Shown here in pieces: positions 54,714 to 63,596 of a stretch of 64,000 nucleotides of DNA. The stretch spans positions 620,001 to 684,000 of the forward strand of contig NZ_JACHHZ010000002.1 of assembly GCF_014202975.1 (NCBI RefSeq), in the 5' to 3' direction. A program made the translations under genes and the position numbers. Origin of the DNA: Povalibacter uvarum. GTDB lineage: Bacteria; Pseudomonadota; Gammaproteobacteria; Steroidobacterales; Steroidobacteraceae. The notes beneath the pieces were generated by a model. The model was not told where the DNA came from, did no database searches, and worked only from the letters and a program-made list of their open reading frames with translations. Each line of letters starts with the position of its first letter. The first letter of the stretch is position 1.

Positions 54714-55355
54714 ATGAGCAAAAGAATGAATCCGCGTGCGGAGCAGCTGCGACAGGCGCTCGCGCAGGAAGCAGCCCGGATCATGTCGGAGCAAGGCATC
54801 GACGATTATCGCCTCGCGAAGCGCAAGGCAGCGGAGCGGTTGGGCGCCACGGATATCGCGGTGCTGCCCAAGAACACGGAGATCGAAGCCGCGCTCGCCG
54901 CGCATCAGCGGCTCTTCGAATCCGATCGACACTCCTCCGTCCTCGAGTCCGCGCGCAAGACGGCGCTGCAGGCGATGAAGTTGCTGAAGCAGTACGAGCC
55001 GCGGCTGGTGGGGCCGGTGCTCAGTGGCACCGCCTCCGCGCATTCAGAAGTGAACCTGCACCTCTTCGCCGATGGCGCCGAGACCGTCGCGCTCCATCTG
55101 ATGGACCAGGGCATCCCGCACGAAATCCTGGAGCGACGGCTTCGATACGAGCCCGATCGCCTGGTGACGTATCCGGTGGTGCGATTCGTTGCCGGCAATC
55201 GCGAGATCGATGCGGTCGTGTTTCCCGTGAACGGCATTCGCCAATCGCCGGCGAGCCCGGTCGATGGCAAACCGATGCGTCGCGCTGATCGCGCCGAAGT
55301 GGAATCGCTGCTGAATGCCGATCCGCAGCCCGCGGGAGCAGGCTGGCTGTCCTGA
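54714..55355 (+). CDS. Conserved protein of unknown function, possible nucleotidyltransferase fold
   Basis: The 213-residue protein follows a GGGAGG ribosome-binding site and starts MSKRMNPRAEQLRQALAQEAARIM. Its C-terminal half has LSGTASAHSEVNLHLFADGAETV followed by a second acidic strand VRFVAGNREIDAVVFPV. The order resembles the GS...DxD plus later acidic residue layout of nucleotidyltransferases, but the first carboxylates are not canonical (EVN instead of DxD). I do not assign an activity. It converges on gltA. Confidence 0.75.
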   Translation: MSKRMNPRAEQLRQALAQEAARIMSEQGIDDYRLAKRKAAERLGATDIAVLPKNTEIEAALAAHQRLFESDRHSSVLESARKTALQAMKLLKQYEPRLVGPVLSGTASAHSEVNLHLFADGAETVALHLMDQGIPHEILERRLRYEPDRLVTYPVVRFVAGNREIDAVVFPVNGIRQSPASPVDGKPMRRADRAEVESLLNADPQPAGAGWLS

Positions 55356-55380
55356 GAAAAGACTGGAGTCCCGCGGTCTC

Positions 55381-56676
55381 TTACCGCTTGCTCATCTCGA
55401 TGTAGTCACGACGTGCCGGACCCGTGTAGAGCTGACGGGGACGGCTGATCTTCATCGCCGGATCCGCAATCATCTCCTGCCAGTGCGCGACCCAGCCCAC
55501 GGTGCGGGCGATCGCGAACATCACGGTGAACATCGACTGCGGAATGCCGATCGCGCTGTAGATGATGCCCGAGTAGAAATCCACGTTCGGATACAGCTTG
55601 CGCTCGACGAAGTACTCGTCCTTGAGTGCGATCTCTTCGAGCTTCAGCGCGAGCTCGAACAGCGGGTTGTCAGACTTGCCGAGCTTCGCGAGCACCTTGT
55701 GGCACATCGCGCGGATGATCGTCGCGCGCGGATCGAAGTTCTTGTAGACGCGATGACCGAAGCCCATGAGGCGGAAGTTGTCGTTCTTGTCCTTCGCCTT
55801 CGCGAGGAACTTCGGCACGTTCTCGACGGTGCCGATCTGCTCGAGCATCGCGAGCACCGCTTCGTTGGCACCGCCGTGAGCGGGACCCCACAGCGCGGAG
55901 ATGCCCGAGGAAATCGCGGCGTACGGATTCGCGCCCGTGCTGCCCGCGAGACGAACGGTCGACGTGCTGGCGTTCTGCTCGTGATCCGCGTGCAGGATGA
56001 ACAACAGATCGAGCGCCTGAGCCTGAACCGGATCGACGTTGTACTGTTCGCACGGCACGGCGAAGAACATGTGCAGCAGGTTCGAACAGTAGTCGAGATC
56101 ATTGCGCGGATAGATGAACGGCTGGCCCAGTGAATGCTTGTAGGCCGCGGCTGCAATCGTTGGAATCTTCGCGATGATCCGGTGCGCGAAGATCTCCCGA
56201 TGGCGCGGGTTATGGATGTCCATCGAGTCGTGATAGAACGCGGCCATCGAAGCGACGACGCCCGACAGCATCGCCATCGGATGCGCGTTGTACTGGAAGC
56301 CGTTGAAGAATCGCAGCAGCGATTCGTTGATCATCGTGTGATATTGGATCGCGTGCGTGAATTCGCCGATCTGATCGTTCGTCGGCAGCTCACCGTTGAT
56401 CAGCAGATAGGCGACTTCGAGGAAGTTGCTCTTCTCCGCGAGCTGCTCGATCGGAATGCCCCGGTGCAGCAGGACGCCTTCGTCGCCGTCGATGAACGTG
56501 ATCTTGCTCTCGCAGGCCGCGGTCGCCATGAACCCCGGGTCGAAGGTGAAGAGGCCGTGATCCTTGTGGAGATTCGCGACGCTGAGAACGTCAGGACCGA
56601 GCGTGCCGCTTCGCACTGCAGCGATCGATTTCTTGCCGGTGGAGAGGTCGGTCAGCTCGAACTTTTTCTCAGACAT
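55381..56676 (-). CDS. gltA: Citrate synthase
   Basis: The 431-residue hexameric-type enzyme condenses oxaloacetate with acetyl-CoA. Catalytic stretches are [15 protein letters not shown] (His), [13 protein letters not shown] (His and the active Asp follows the family pattern), and the N-terminal YDPGF-like [15 protein letters not shown]. Length and the extra N-terminal domain match type I Gram-negative citrate synthases, which NADH inhibits. A single gene with its own promoter; the 140-bp gap to the protease gene has a GC-rich stem. Confidence 0.96.
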   Translation of the reverse strand: MSEKKFELTDLSTGKKSIAAVRSGTLGPDVLSVANLHKDHGLFTFDPGFMATAACESKITFIDGDEGVLLHRGIPIEQLAEKSNFLEVAYLLINGELPTNDQIGEFTHAIQYHTMINESLLRFFNGFQYNAHPMAMLSGVVASMAAFYHDSMDIHNPRHREIFAHRIIAKIPTIAAAAYKHSLGQPFIYPRNDLDYCSNLLHMFFAVPCEQYNVDPVQAQALDLLFILHADHEQNASTSTVRLAGSTGANPYAAISSGISALWGPAHGGANEAVLAMLEQIGTVENVPKFLAKAKDKNDNFRLMGFGHRVYKNFDPRATIIRAMCHKVLAKLGKSDNPLFELALKLEEIALKDEYFVERKLYPNVDFYSGIIYSAIGIPQSMFTVMFAIARTVGWVAHWQEMIADPAMKISRPRQLYTGPARRDYIEMSKR

Positions 56677-56818
56677 TTGCTTCGATTCCAGAACGCGAAT
56701 GGGCGGCGCCAGGGCTTACGATTTTTGCAAGTGCAAACGGGAGGCGGAGACTTACACGAGCCCGCCGGCGAATCAAGCAGGGCGGCCCCGCCGGGGCCGC
56801 GCCATCCGCTGCTGGAAT

Positions 56819-58294
56819 TTACTGAACGATCTTCAGCAACTGCCCGGTCTTCGGTTCCTTGTCCGGGTAGAGGTCGTTCAGCAGCCGCAGCTGCTGCGCT
56901 GGATACTTCTTGACGGGCGAATTCTTGGCCAACTCCTCGATCGATATGTTCGAGTTCACCCGGACCGTACGTATTTTGTATGGCTCCGCGAGGGCGAATT
57001 CATTGTCCTTCAAACGTCGGAAGGTCTTCGCGGTCGACATGAAGAGTGCGTCAGCAGTCGGCACATTCCCGGTCCCACGGCTCGCTCCCGCGAATATGTA
57101 AGCCAGGTTGTTGTAGTAGATGACCACGTAGCGGGCGGGCACGACCCCGAAGTCTGTTTTCGCGGAGCGGACCACGGCCGTGTAGCCCTGCAGTCCATTC
57201 ACCTCGATCGCTTCACCCTGTCCCGCGTTCGAGCCGGACAGCAGGCGCGACAGAAATTCCTTCGGTCCCATGTTCGGCGGCGGCGCCTGGGTCTGCATCT
57301 GCAGAACGCTGTCCTTCTTTGGTGCAACCGCCATCACGCGGCGCGCCTGGTTCTCGACGGTCCAACCGGAGGGGAAGGCCACGGTGAAGCCGAAATTGGC
57401 GTGGTAGAACCGGTTGCCTTTCAGCACACCCTGCGCGCGGCTCGTGCCGACGGGCAGGCCTTCGATCATCTTCAGATAGCGCTCGCGACCCGGATCGACC
57501 TTGTCGCCTTCGCCCTTCAGCTTCTCCGCGGACTGCACCACTTCCCGCAGACGCTGGTCGTTGTCGGGATGCGTGGAGAACACGCCGTGATAGATGCGCG
57601 GCTCACGGTTCTCCTCGCGGGCACGCGCCATTTCGAACATCTCCTGGTTCTTGAGCAACCGGACCACGTCGATCATGTGCTCGGGTGCCAGTCCGGTTTT
57701 CTGCAGGTATTCCGCGCCGAGACGATCCGCTTCGAGTTCGTTGTCGCGGCCGTAACCACGAATGAGAGCGGCACCGGCGTAGCTGGCGAGGCCGGCGATG
57801 TCACCGCTGCCCGTGAAAATACCGACAGCCGCAGCACCGATGTTCGAGAGCGTCGACTGCGTCTGCTGCTTCACGGGATGCCGGGCCGTGATGTGGCCGA
57901 CTTCATGACCGAGCACCGCGGCAAGCTCTGCCTCGGAGTTGAGGTAGTTCATGATGCCGCGAGTGATGTAGACGTAGCCGCCGCCGGTCGTGAACGCGTT
58001 GATCTCCTCGCTGTCCAGCACGGTGAACGTGTATTTCAACTCCGGCCGCTCGCCGGCTTTGGCGACTCGCTGGCCGACGTCGTTCACGTACTGCTGCAGG
58101 CGGATGTCGTCATAGGGCCCGCCGAACTGCTGCAGCATGAGCGGATGCACCTGCGCCGCCTTCTTCACCTCGGATTCCTCCGACGAAAAGACGAGATCGG
58201 GCCGGCCGCTGACGGGGTTCGTCGCGCACGACCCGAGCGTCATGACCGACGCAACGGCGAACAGTGCAGCGCGTGCAAGACGACTTGGTGACAT
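56819..58294 (-). CDS. M48 family metalloprotease lipoprotein
   Basis: The 491-residue protein has a lipobox near residue 23 (VMTLGSC) and the zinc motif HEVGHITARH with the downstream ligand Glu in NELEADRLGAEYL. It resembles LoiP/YfgC-type envelope quality-control proteases in the N-terminal half; the C-terminal part (FGFTVAFPSGWTVENQARRVM) is a separate domain. No TPR repeats are obvious, so it is not a plain BepA. ATG 58294 was chosen because it places the lipobox properly; an ATG at 58321 would give an unusually long leader. Confidence 0.88.
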   Translation of the reverse strand: MSPSRLARAALFAVASVMTLGSCATNPVSGRPDLVFSSEESEVKKAAQVHPLMLQQFGGPYDDIRLQQYVNDVGQRVAKAGERPELKYTFTVLDSEEINAFTTGGGYVYITRGIMNYLNSEAELAAVLGHEVGHITARHPVKQQTQSTLSNIGAAAVGIFTGSGDIAGLASYAGAALIRGYGRDNELEADRLGAEYLQKTGLAPEHMIDVVRLLKNQEMFEMARAREENREPRIYHGVFSTHPDNDQRLREVVQSAEKLKGEGDKVDPGRERYLKMIEGLPVGTSRAQGVLKGNRFYHANFGFTVAFPSGWTVENQARRVMAVAPKKDSVLQMQTQAPPPNMGPKEFLSRLLSGSNAGQGEAIEVNGLQGYTAVVRSAKTDFGVVPARYVVIYYNNLAYIFAGASRGTGNVPTADALFMSTAKTFRRLKDNEFALAEPYKIRTVRVNSNISIEELAKNSPVKKYPAQQLRLLNDLYPDKEPKTGQLLKIVQ

Positions 58295-58447
58295 GACGGC
58301 GACCCGCGGGTTGGAAGGCACCGGCGTTTTATAAACCGGTGTTCGAGGCCGTCACAAGCAGGGCGAGGGCTTTGCGATTCGCGCAGCGTGCGCGGTTGAA
58401 ATGGCGGGAAAGTTCAGCGCAGGTTCAGCCGCCTTGCGGCCAAACGA

Positions 58448-58469
58448 AAAGGGCGCCGAAGCGCCCTTT
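58448..58469 (-). terminator. Intrinsic terminator of rpmE
   Basis: On the minus strand, AAAGGGCGC-TTCG-GCGCCCTTT forms a 9-bp stem capped by a stable UUCG tetraloop and followed by a T-rich stretch (TTCGTTT). It lies 50 nt after the rpmE stop. Confidence 0.85.
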
Positions 58470-58519
58470 CGTGTTCGATTGCTCGTCGGATCGCGCGACG
58501 CTCGGGCGTCGCGGCGGGA

Positions 58520-58720
58520 TCAGCGGGCGTACTTCTTGCGGAACTTGTCGACGCGGCCGCCGGTGTCCACGATCTTCTGCTTGCCCGTGTAGAAGGGGTG
58601 GCAGTTCGAGCAGACTTCGATCTGCAGATCATGGCCGAGCGTCGAGCGCGTGACGAACGCGTTCCCGCAGCTGCAGGTCACGTTGGTGTCTTTGTACTCA
58701 GGATGAATTGCGGCTTTCAT
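58520..58720 (-). CDS. rpmE: 50S ribosomal protein L31, zinc-binding type
   Basis: The 66-residue protein starts [20 protein letters not shown] and has the zinc cysteines C16, C18, C37 and C40 ([11 protein letters not shown]), followed by [11 protein letters not shown]. The presence of all cysteines marks the C+ type; the zinc-free paralogue is not in this window. It is monocistronic with its own terminator. Longer open frames from 58930 are not credible since they precede the conserved start. Confidence 0.95.
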   Translation of the reverse strand: MKAAIHPEYKDTNVTCSCGNAFVTRSTLGHDLQIEVCSNCHPFYTGKQKIVDTGGRVDKFRKKYAR

Positions 58721-58847
58721 GATCCCATCGGGCGGTGCTCCGCCCCCTCGAAAAAAGGCGCGCAGTGTAGCGGCGCGCATTACAGGTCGCAAGGTAAATA
58801 GCGGCTCGATTGGCGAATTCAAGGACCCGGTCCGGGCGGCCTCCAGG

Positions 58848-58882
58848 TTATCCACAAAAGTTGTGGATAAGTCTGTGGATGG
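58848..58882. promoter_or_regulatory. Cluster of DnaA-box-like sites
   Basis: TTATCCACA (58848-58856) matches the DnaA box consensus exactly, its inverted copy TGTGGATAA follows at 58862-58870, and TGTGGATGG (58874-58882) matches at seven of nine positions. This is three sites within 35 bp. They lie about 130 bp upstream of rpmE. They may bind DnaA in titration or promoter control. Confidence 0.6.
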
Positions 58883-59176
58883 ACCGATGCCGCAGGTGCA
58901 GCGTAAGCCACGGAAACGCCGCATCGTCACATTGGTTAAAATTTAGCCACCCATTTTCTAGTTGTTATATCAATGAGTTGCGTCTGTCATTTTACTTAGT
59001 GCTTGTAATGTCGTCATCAACGTGGCGCTGGCTCTGAGAAGGTTCCCGCGTGTGCATAACCCGCTTGTCACGTCCCCGGAAAAGCGGGTTACGTAAAAGG
59101 AAATTTGTGCGCCAGTTCACGAACTTGCGTGCTGGTTCAGACGACAGCAGGAGCCGATCCGGCCTCCGGCCCCGGG
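58883..59176. other. Intergenic region between hemW and rpmE
   Basis: No gene is supported. An AT-rich stretch (about 58927-59015, including TTGGTTAAAATTTAGCC) follows the DnaA-box-like cluster. Further on, TAACCCGCTT (59057-59066) and AAGCGGGTTA (59082-59091) form a 10-bp stem that might end the hemW transcript, although there is no T-run. Confidence 0.45.
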
Positions 59177-60331
59177 TTAGTCGGGCAGGAACAGACCGTG
59201 CAGCTCGTTGAGAAAGCGGGCGCCGAAATCCGTCGGCTTCCAGAAACCGGGGCTGACTTCCTCGAGCAGGCGCTTCTCGCCAGCGAGCTTGAGCGGCTGC
59301 GCAATCGCTGAGCGCGGCAAGCCCGTGCGCAACTCGAAGTGCGCGAGATCGAATCCGTCACGCAGTCTCAGCGCGTTGAGCATGTACTCGAAGGGCAATT
59401 CCGCAGCGGCAACGATCCGTCGCTCCACCAGGCGATCGGCAACAGCTCGCGACAGATACTCGCGCGGCTGACGATGCCGGGTGGTGCGTTCGACCGCACC
59501 CGCGTTAGTGAGCTTGCCGTGCGCGCCCGCACCCACGCCGATGTAGTCGCCGAATGTCCAGTAGTTCAGGTTGTGGGTGCAGCGTGAGCCAGCCTGCGCA
59601 TAGGCCGAGACCTCGTACTGCTGGTAACCATGCGCGGCGAGGAGCGCCTGGCAATCCACCTGCATGTCCCAGGTCGCATCGTGATCCGGCAACGGCGGCG
59701 GCCGGTGATAGAACACGGTGCCCGGCTCGAGCGTGAGCTGATAGTGCGACAGATGACGCGGCCGCAGTTCGATCGCGGAACGCAGATCGGCCAGCGCTTC
59801 CTCGCGCGTCTGCTCCGGCAGGCCATACATGAGGTCGAGATTGAAATTTTCGAGCCCGGCCTGGGACAGCTCGTCGACGGCGCGAGCGATGTCATCGGTG
59901 CCGTGAATGCGTCCGAGAACCTTGAGGTGGCGGTCGTTGAAGCTCTGCGCACCCAGCGAGACTCGCGTGACGCCAGCGTCGCGATAGCCGCGAAATCGCC
60001 CGTGTTCGATCGTGCCGGGGTTCGCTTCGAGCGTGACCTCCAATCGACCGGTATCGCCGAATCGCGCCGCCACGCCTTCGAGGAAGCGACCGATTTCTTC
60101 CGGACTGAACAGGCTGGGCGTGCCCCCGCCGAAGAAGATCGACTCGAGCCGACGCCCGGCGACGACACTCAGATCGTGATCGAGATCTTCGAGAATCGCC
60201 TTCACGTAGTCGCGCTGCGGAATCTGATCGGGCGCGGTGTGCGAGTTGAAATCGCAGTACGGACACTTCCGCACGCACCACGGCAGATGCACATAGAGTG
60301 CGAGAGGAGGCGGCTGCAACACGGCGACCAT
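59177..60331 (-). CDS. hemW: Radical SAM heme chaperone HemW
   Basis: The 384-residue protein has the radical SAM cysteines C19, C23 and C26 (PWCVRKCPYCDFNSH), FFGGGTPSLF, and the C-terminal HemN-like domain (LNALRLRDGFDL). It lacks the extra N-terminal region of true HemN, and matches the HemW class that inserts or carries heme. It lies 2 bp from rdgB on the same strand. This is the conserved rph-rdgB-hemW cluster. Confidence 0.93.
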   Translation of the reverse strand: MVAVLQPPPLALYVHLPWCVRKCPYCDFNSHTAPDQIPQRDYVKAILEDLDHDLSVVAGRRLESIFFGGGTPSLFSPEEIGRFLEGVAARFGDTGRLEVTLEANPGTIEHGRFRGYRDAGVTRVSLGAQSFNDRHLKVLGRIHGTDDIARAVDELSQAGLENFNLDLMYGLPEQTREEALADLRSAIELRPRHLSHYQLTLEPGTVFYHRPPPLPDHDATWDMQVDCQALLAAHGYQQYEVSAYAQAGSRCTHNLNYWTFGDYIGVGAGAHGKLTNAGAVERTTRHRQPREYLSRAVADRLVERRIVAAAELPFEYMLNALRLRDGFDLAHFELRTGLPRSAIAQPLKLAGEKRLLEEVSPGFWKPTDFGARFLNELHGLFLPD

Positions 60332-60333
60332 CG

Positions 60334-60954
60334 TCAGATACCGTCGGAATCCGCGCCGGGATCCCGCTGCAGCTCCGCGACCAGCATTCGCAGCGCCTTG
60401 CCGCGATGACTGAGCAGATTCTTCTCGATGGCTGACAGCTCGGCGGCCGTCACGCCGGGTTTCACTTCGAAAATCGAGTCGTAGCCGAAACCACCCTCAC
60501 CGCGCGGCGAATCGATGATCACACCTTCCCAGCTCGCCTGGCATATCACCGGTGATGCGTCGGTGTCCCATCGCATGAAGGCGAGCGCGCATCGATAACG
60601 CGCCGTGCGCTTTTCCGGTGGAACATCGCGCAGCTCATGCAGCAGTTTTTCGAGATTCTGCGTGTCGTTCGCGCCTTCGACCGCGTAGCGAGCGGAGTAG
60701 ATGCCCGGCGCACCGCGCAATGCGTCGACCTCGATTCCTGAATCGTCGGCTATCGCAGGCAGACCCGACACGCGCGCCGCGTGACGTGCCTTGAGGATCG
60801 CGTTCTCGACGAACGACAGGCCGGTCTCATCGGCTGCCACACTCGTGAAGTGCGACTGCGGCAGCACTTCGACGCCGAGCGGTGCGAGCAACGCCTGAAG
60901 CTCACGGATTTTGCCGGCGTTGCCGGTTGCGAGGACGATGCGATTGGAGGCCAT
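60334..60954 (-). CDS. rdgB: XTP/dITP pyrophosphatase (HAM1/RdgB)
   Basis: The 206-residue enzyme starts MASNRIVLATGNAGKIREL, with TGNAGK as the triphosphate-binding motif, then FVENAILKARHAARVSGLPAIADDSG carrying the catalytic acidic pair, and FGYDSIFEV near the end. It hydrolyses non-canonical purine triphosphates to monophosphates. It shares a transcript with rph and hemW, separated from rph by a GAGC repeat. Confidence 0.95.
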   Translation of the reverse strand: MASNRIVLATGNAGKIRELQALLAPLGVEVLPQSHFTSVAADETGLSFVENAILKARHAARVSGLPAIADDSGIEVDALRGAPGIYSARYAVEGANDTQNLEKLLHELRDVPPEKRTARYRCALAFMRWDTDASPVICQASWEGVIIDSPRGEGGFGYDSIFEVKPGVTAAELSAIEKNLLSHRGKALRMLVAELQRDPGADSDGI

Positions 60955-60987
60955 GAGCAGTGAGCCGCGAGCGTTGAGCCGGAGCGC
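60955..60987. repeat. Seven-bp GAGC tandem repeat between rph and rdgB
   Basis: Units GAGCAGT, GAGCCGC, GAGCGTT, GAGCCG and GAGCGC fill the whole 33-bp gap between the rdgB start and the rph stop. The 7-bp period resembles the GAGC-rich element at 25455. Confidence 0.6.
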
Positions 60988-61713
60988 TCAATCCTCGTTG
61001 AGTGCTTCCATCTGTTTTGCGAGCAACTGGCCGATGCCGTTTGCCGCGAGATTGAGCAATGCATCGAGCTCTTCGCGGCGAAACGCGTGGCCCTCCGCCG
61101 TGCCCTGGACTTCGATGAATCCGCCGCCGTTGTTCATGACGACATTCATGTCAGTCTCGGCGTCGGAGTCCTCGACGTAGTCGAGATCGAGCACCGGTAC
61201 GCCTGCCCAGATACCGACGGAAACAGCAGCGACCTGGCCGTGAATCGGGCTTTCGCGCAGGACCCGCTTCTGGATGAGCGTGTTCACCGCATCGACCAGC
61301 GCCACGTAGCCGCCGGTAATCGAGGCCGTGCGCGTGCCGCCGTCCGCTTGCAGCACATCGCAATCGATCGTGATCGTGCGTTCGCCCAGCGCCTTCAGAT
61401 CGACGACGGCTCGCAGCGCGCGGCCGATGAGACGCTGAATCTCCAGCGTGCGCCCGCCTTGTTTGCCTGTCGCCGCCTCTCGTCTTGCACGAGTGTGCGT
61501 CGCACGCGGCAGCATTCCGTATTCAGCCGTCACCCAGCCGCTGCCGCTGTTACGCAGGAATCCAGGAACGGTCTCTTCGACGCTCGCCGTGCACAACACG
61601 CGGGTATCGCCGAATTCCACCAGCACCGAACCTTCGGCGTGCCGGGTAAATTTTCGAGTGATGCGAACGGGCCGGAGCTGATCGCCCGTGCGGCCGCTGG
61701 GACGTGGTTTCAT
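60988..61713 (-). CDS. rph: Ribonuclease PH
   Basis: The 241-residue enzyme trims the 3' ends of tRNA with phosphate. It starts [16 protein letters not shown] and has the RNase PH motifs [41 protein letters not shown] and [13 protein letters not shown]. The C-terminal acidic [16 protein letters not shown] matches bacterial Rph. It heads the rph-rdgB-hemW operon. Confidence 0.96.
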   Translation of the reverse strand: MKPRPSGRTGDQLRPVRITRKFTRHAEGSVLVEFGDTRVLCTASVEETVPGFLRNSGSGWVTAEYGMLPRATHTRARREAATGKQGGRTLEIQRLIGRALRAVVDLKALGERTITIDCDVLQADGGTRTASITGGYVALVDAVNTLIQKRVLRESPIHGQVAAVSVGIWAGVPVLDLDYVEDSDAETDMNVVMNNGGGFIEVQGTAEGHAFRREELDALLNLAANGIGQLLAKQMEALNED

Positions 61714-61773
61714 GTGGGGTCTCGAGGATTACGAATCGCGGGGGGTCGATGCGCCGCCGAATGGACGCATTGT

Positions 61774-61801
61774 CCATCCGCCATCCGCTATCCGCCATCC
61801 G
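61774..61801. repeat. Four 7-bp CCATCCG tandem units
   Basis: CCATCCG, CCATCCG, CTATCCG and CCATCCG lie in tandem at 61774-61801 between the PP2C stop and the rph start, with a nearby TGGAC/GTCCA inverted pair (about 61763-61775). This short-period gene-junction repeat may be related to the others in style, not in sequence. Confidence 0.6.
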
Positions 61802-61806
61802 CTTCT

Positions 61807-62613
61807 TTAGTTGCCGTTCCAGCGCAGAACGGCGGCTGTGGAGTTGTCGCTGAACGGGGCGGAAGCCTGAACAGCCCGGCGCCCGAGGGCTTCGAGCCAT
61901 GCCCGCAGGTTCTCGGGGTCACTCTTGAAGAAAGCGGCGATGTCGCTGTCCTTCAGATTCGCCCAGATGCCGTCCGAGCACAGCAGGAGCACATCGCCCG
62001 ACTGCAAAGCCTGGCGCCCGCTGATCGTCATTTCCGGAACCGCGGGATCTCCGCCCAGGCAGCATTCCACGAAATTGCGCATCGGATGCGTGGGAATCTC
62101 TTCTTCCGTGATCTTGCCTTCGCGCAGCAACAGCTCGACGTGGCTGTGGTCGCGGGTGCGTGTGTGAACGGCGCCGTTGCGGATCCAGTAGACCCGGCTG
62201 TCGCCGACATGAGCCCAGTAGGCAGCACCTTCCTGGACCAGGCAGATCGCGATCGTCGCTCGCGGGCGTGCATCGATGCTCTGGCCGCTGCCGAGCCGGG
62301 CCACATCGTCATGCGCCTTGCTCAGGGAGAGATGAAGGAAGCCGAGCGGGTCGAACAGCGGATGCTGCGACTGATGGAAGGAATCCAGCAGGCTCTTGAG
62401 CGCCGTGTCCGCCGCGCGACTGCCATCGGAATGGCCGCCCATTCCGTCGATCACGATCAGCAGCGCCGCCTTGTCGGTTGCCGCCACGGTGACGCGATCC
62501 TGGTTGTCCTCACGATCGCCGATCAGGCTTACTTCTGCGTGCTCAATCCGCAAGCGCGGGCTCCGGCCAAGAAGGCGGTTTGAAGCTGTTACACTTGGCG
62601 CCGCTTTATACAC
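61807..62613 (-). CDS. PP2C-type Ser/Thr phosphatase
   Basis: The protein of about 268 residues has all PPM metal motifs: EDNQDR, VIDGMGGHSDG, HVGDSRVYWIR, LLCSDGIW and FSDNSTAAVL. It is soluble. The start is uncertain: TTG at 62619, GTG at 62613, and TTG at 62553 all precede the conserved LRIEHAEVSLIGDRE. A phosphatase gene next to rph is common in related gammaproteobacteria. It may counter the membrane kinase at 31-33 kb or another kinase. Confidence 0.85.
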   Translation of the reverse strand: MYKAAPSVTASNRLLGRSPRLRIEHAEVSLIGDREDNQDRVTVAATDKAALLIVIDGMGGHSDGSRAADTALKSLLDSFHQSQHPLFDPLGFLHLSLSKAHDDVARLGSGQSIDARPRATIAICLVQEGAAYWAHVGDSRVYWIRNGAVHTRTRDHSHVELLLREGKITEEEIPTHPMRNFVECCLGGDPAVPEMTISGRQALQSGDVLLLCSDGIWANLKDSDIAAFFKSDPENLRAWLEALGRRAVQASAPFSDNSTAAVLRWNGN

Positions 62614-62681
62614 TGGCAAACGCTACCGCGTAAGACAGCTTTTGCCTTAATTCCCTCAGATCCCTCAGGAATTTTCGTCCA

Positions 62682-63548
62682 ATGATTCGCAGCATGACAG
62701 GCTTCGCACGCCGCGAACGGCAGGGCCCGTGGGGCACGCTCGTCTGTGAACTGCGCACTGTCAATCACCGTTACCTTGAGATCTCGCTGCGCCTGCCCGA
62801 CGACCTCAAGGCACTCGACAACGACGTGCGTCAAACCATTACGGCCGCGCTGCGTCGGGGCAAAGTCGACGCCAACCTCTATCTCAAATCGAGCGCCGGC
62901 ACACAGCAATCCATCGAGATCGACACGGCGCTGCTCGATCAGCTCGCCGCTCGCGTGACAGAAGTGCGCTCGCGCCTCGCCGATACGGCGCAGCCGAATG
63001 CACTCGACCTGTTGCGCTGGCCCGGTGTGATTCGCAATGCGGATATCGATGCGAAACCCGTGCTGGCTGCGGCACTCGATGTTCTGAAAGAGGCCCTCAC
63101 CGAACTCAACGACACGCGTCATCGTGAAGGCCAGCGCATCCGCGAGCTGCTGCTGAGCCGCTGCGTCGCGATGCGCGCCCAGGTGCAGAACGTGAAGACG
63201 CGCCTGCCGGAAATCTCGCAGCGCCTGCGCGATCGTATCGTCGAGCGGATCGCGCAGCTCGGCGTGACGCCCGACCAGGAACGACTCGAACAGGAACTCG
63301 TCCTGTACACGCACAAGATGGACGTGGACGAGGAAATGGACCGGCTCACCGCTCACCTCGACGAGGTCACCGGCGTCCTCGATTCTTCCGAACCCGCGGG
63401 ACGGCGACTCGACTTCCTCATGCAGGAGCTCAATCGCGAAGCCAACACGCTTTCGTCGAAATCGCAGGACACCGAGACGACTCGGGCCGCGGTCGACATG
63501 AAGGTGATGATCGAGCAGATGCGGGAGCAGGTTCAGAATGTTGAATGA
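62682..63548 (+). CDS. yicC: YicC family endoribonuclease-like protein
   Basis: The 288-residue protein starts MIRSMTGFARRERQGPWGTL and continues with LRTVNHRYLEISLRLPDDL and the C-terminal DUF1732 region (RLDFLMQELNREANTLSSKS). YicC was recently described as an RNase affecting RyhB stability in E. coli. It is divergent from the phosphatase and comes before gmk, as in many gammaproteobacteria. Confidence 0.95.
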   Translation: MIRSMTGFARRERQGPWGTLVCELRTVNHRYLEISLRLPDDLKALDNDVRQTITAALRRGKVDANLYLKSSAGTQQSIEIDTALLDQLAARVTEVRSRLADTAQPNALDLLRWPGVIRNADIDAKPVLAAALDVLKEALTELNDTRHREGQRIRELLLSRCVAMRAQVQNVKTRLPEISQRLRDRIVERIAQLGVTPDQERLEQELVLYTHKMDVDEEMDRLTAHLDEVTGVLDSSEPAGRRLDFLMQELNREANTLSSKSQDTETTRAAVDMKVMIEQMREQVQNVE

Positions 63549-63596
63549 GAAGTGATCGGCGGTTGGCGGTTAGTGCGGATTCGGAAGCGCAAAGAG

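Noticed and set aside
58848-59015. Chromosomal replication origin
   Set aside because: Only three DnaA-like boxes and none of the usual origin neighbours (dnaA, dnaN, rpmH, gidA) are present; kept as a finding for a possible DnaA-binding site only.
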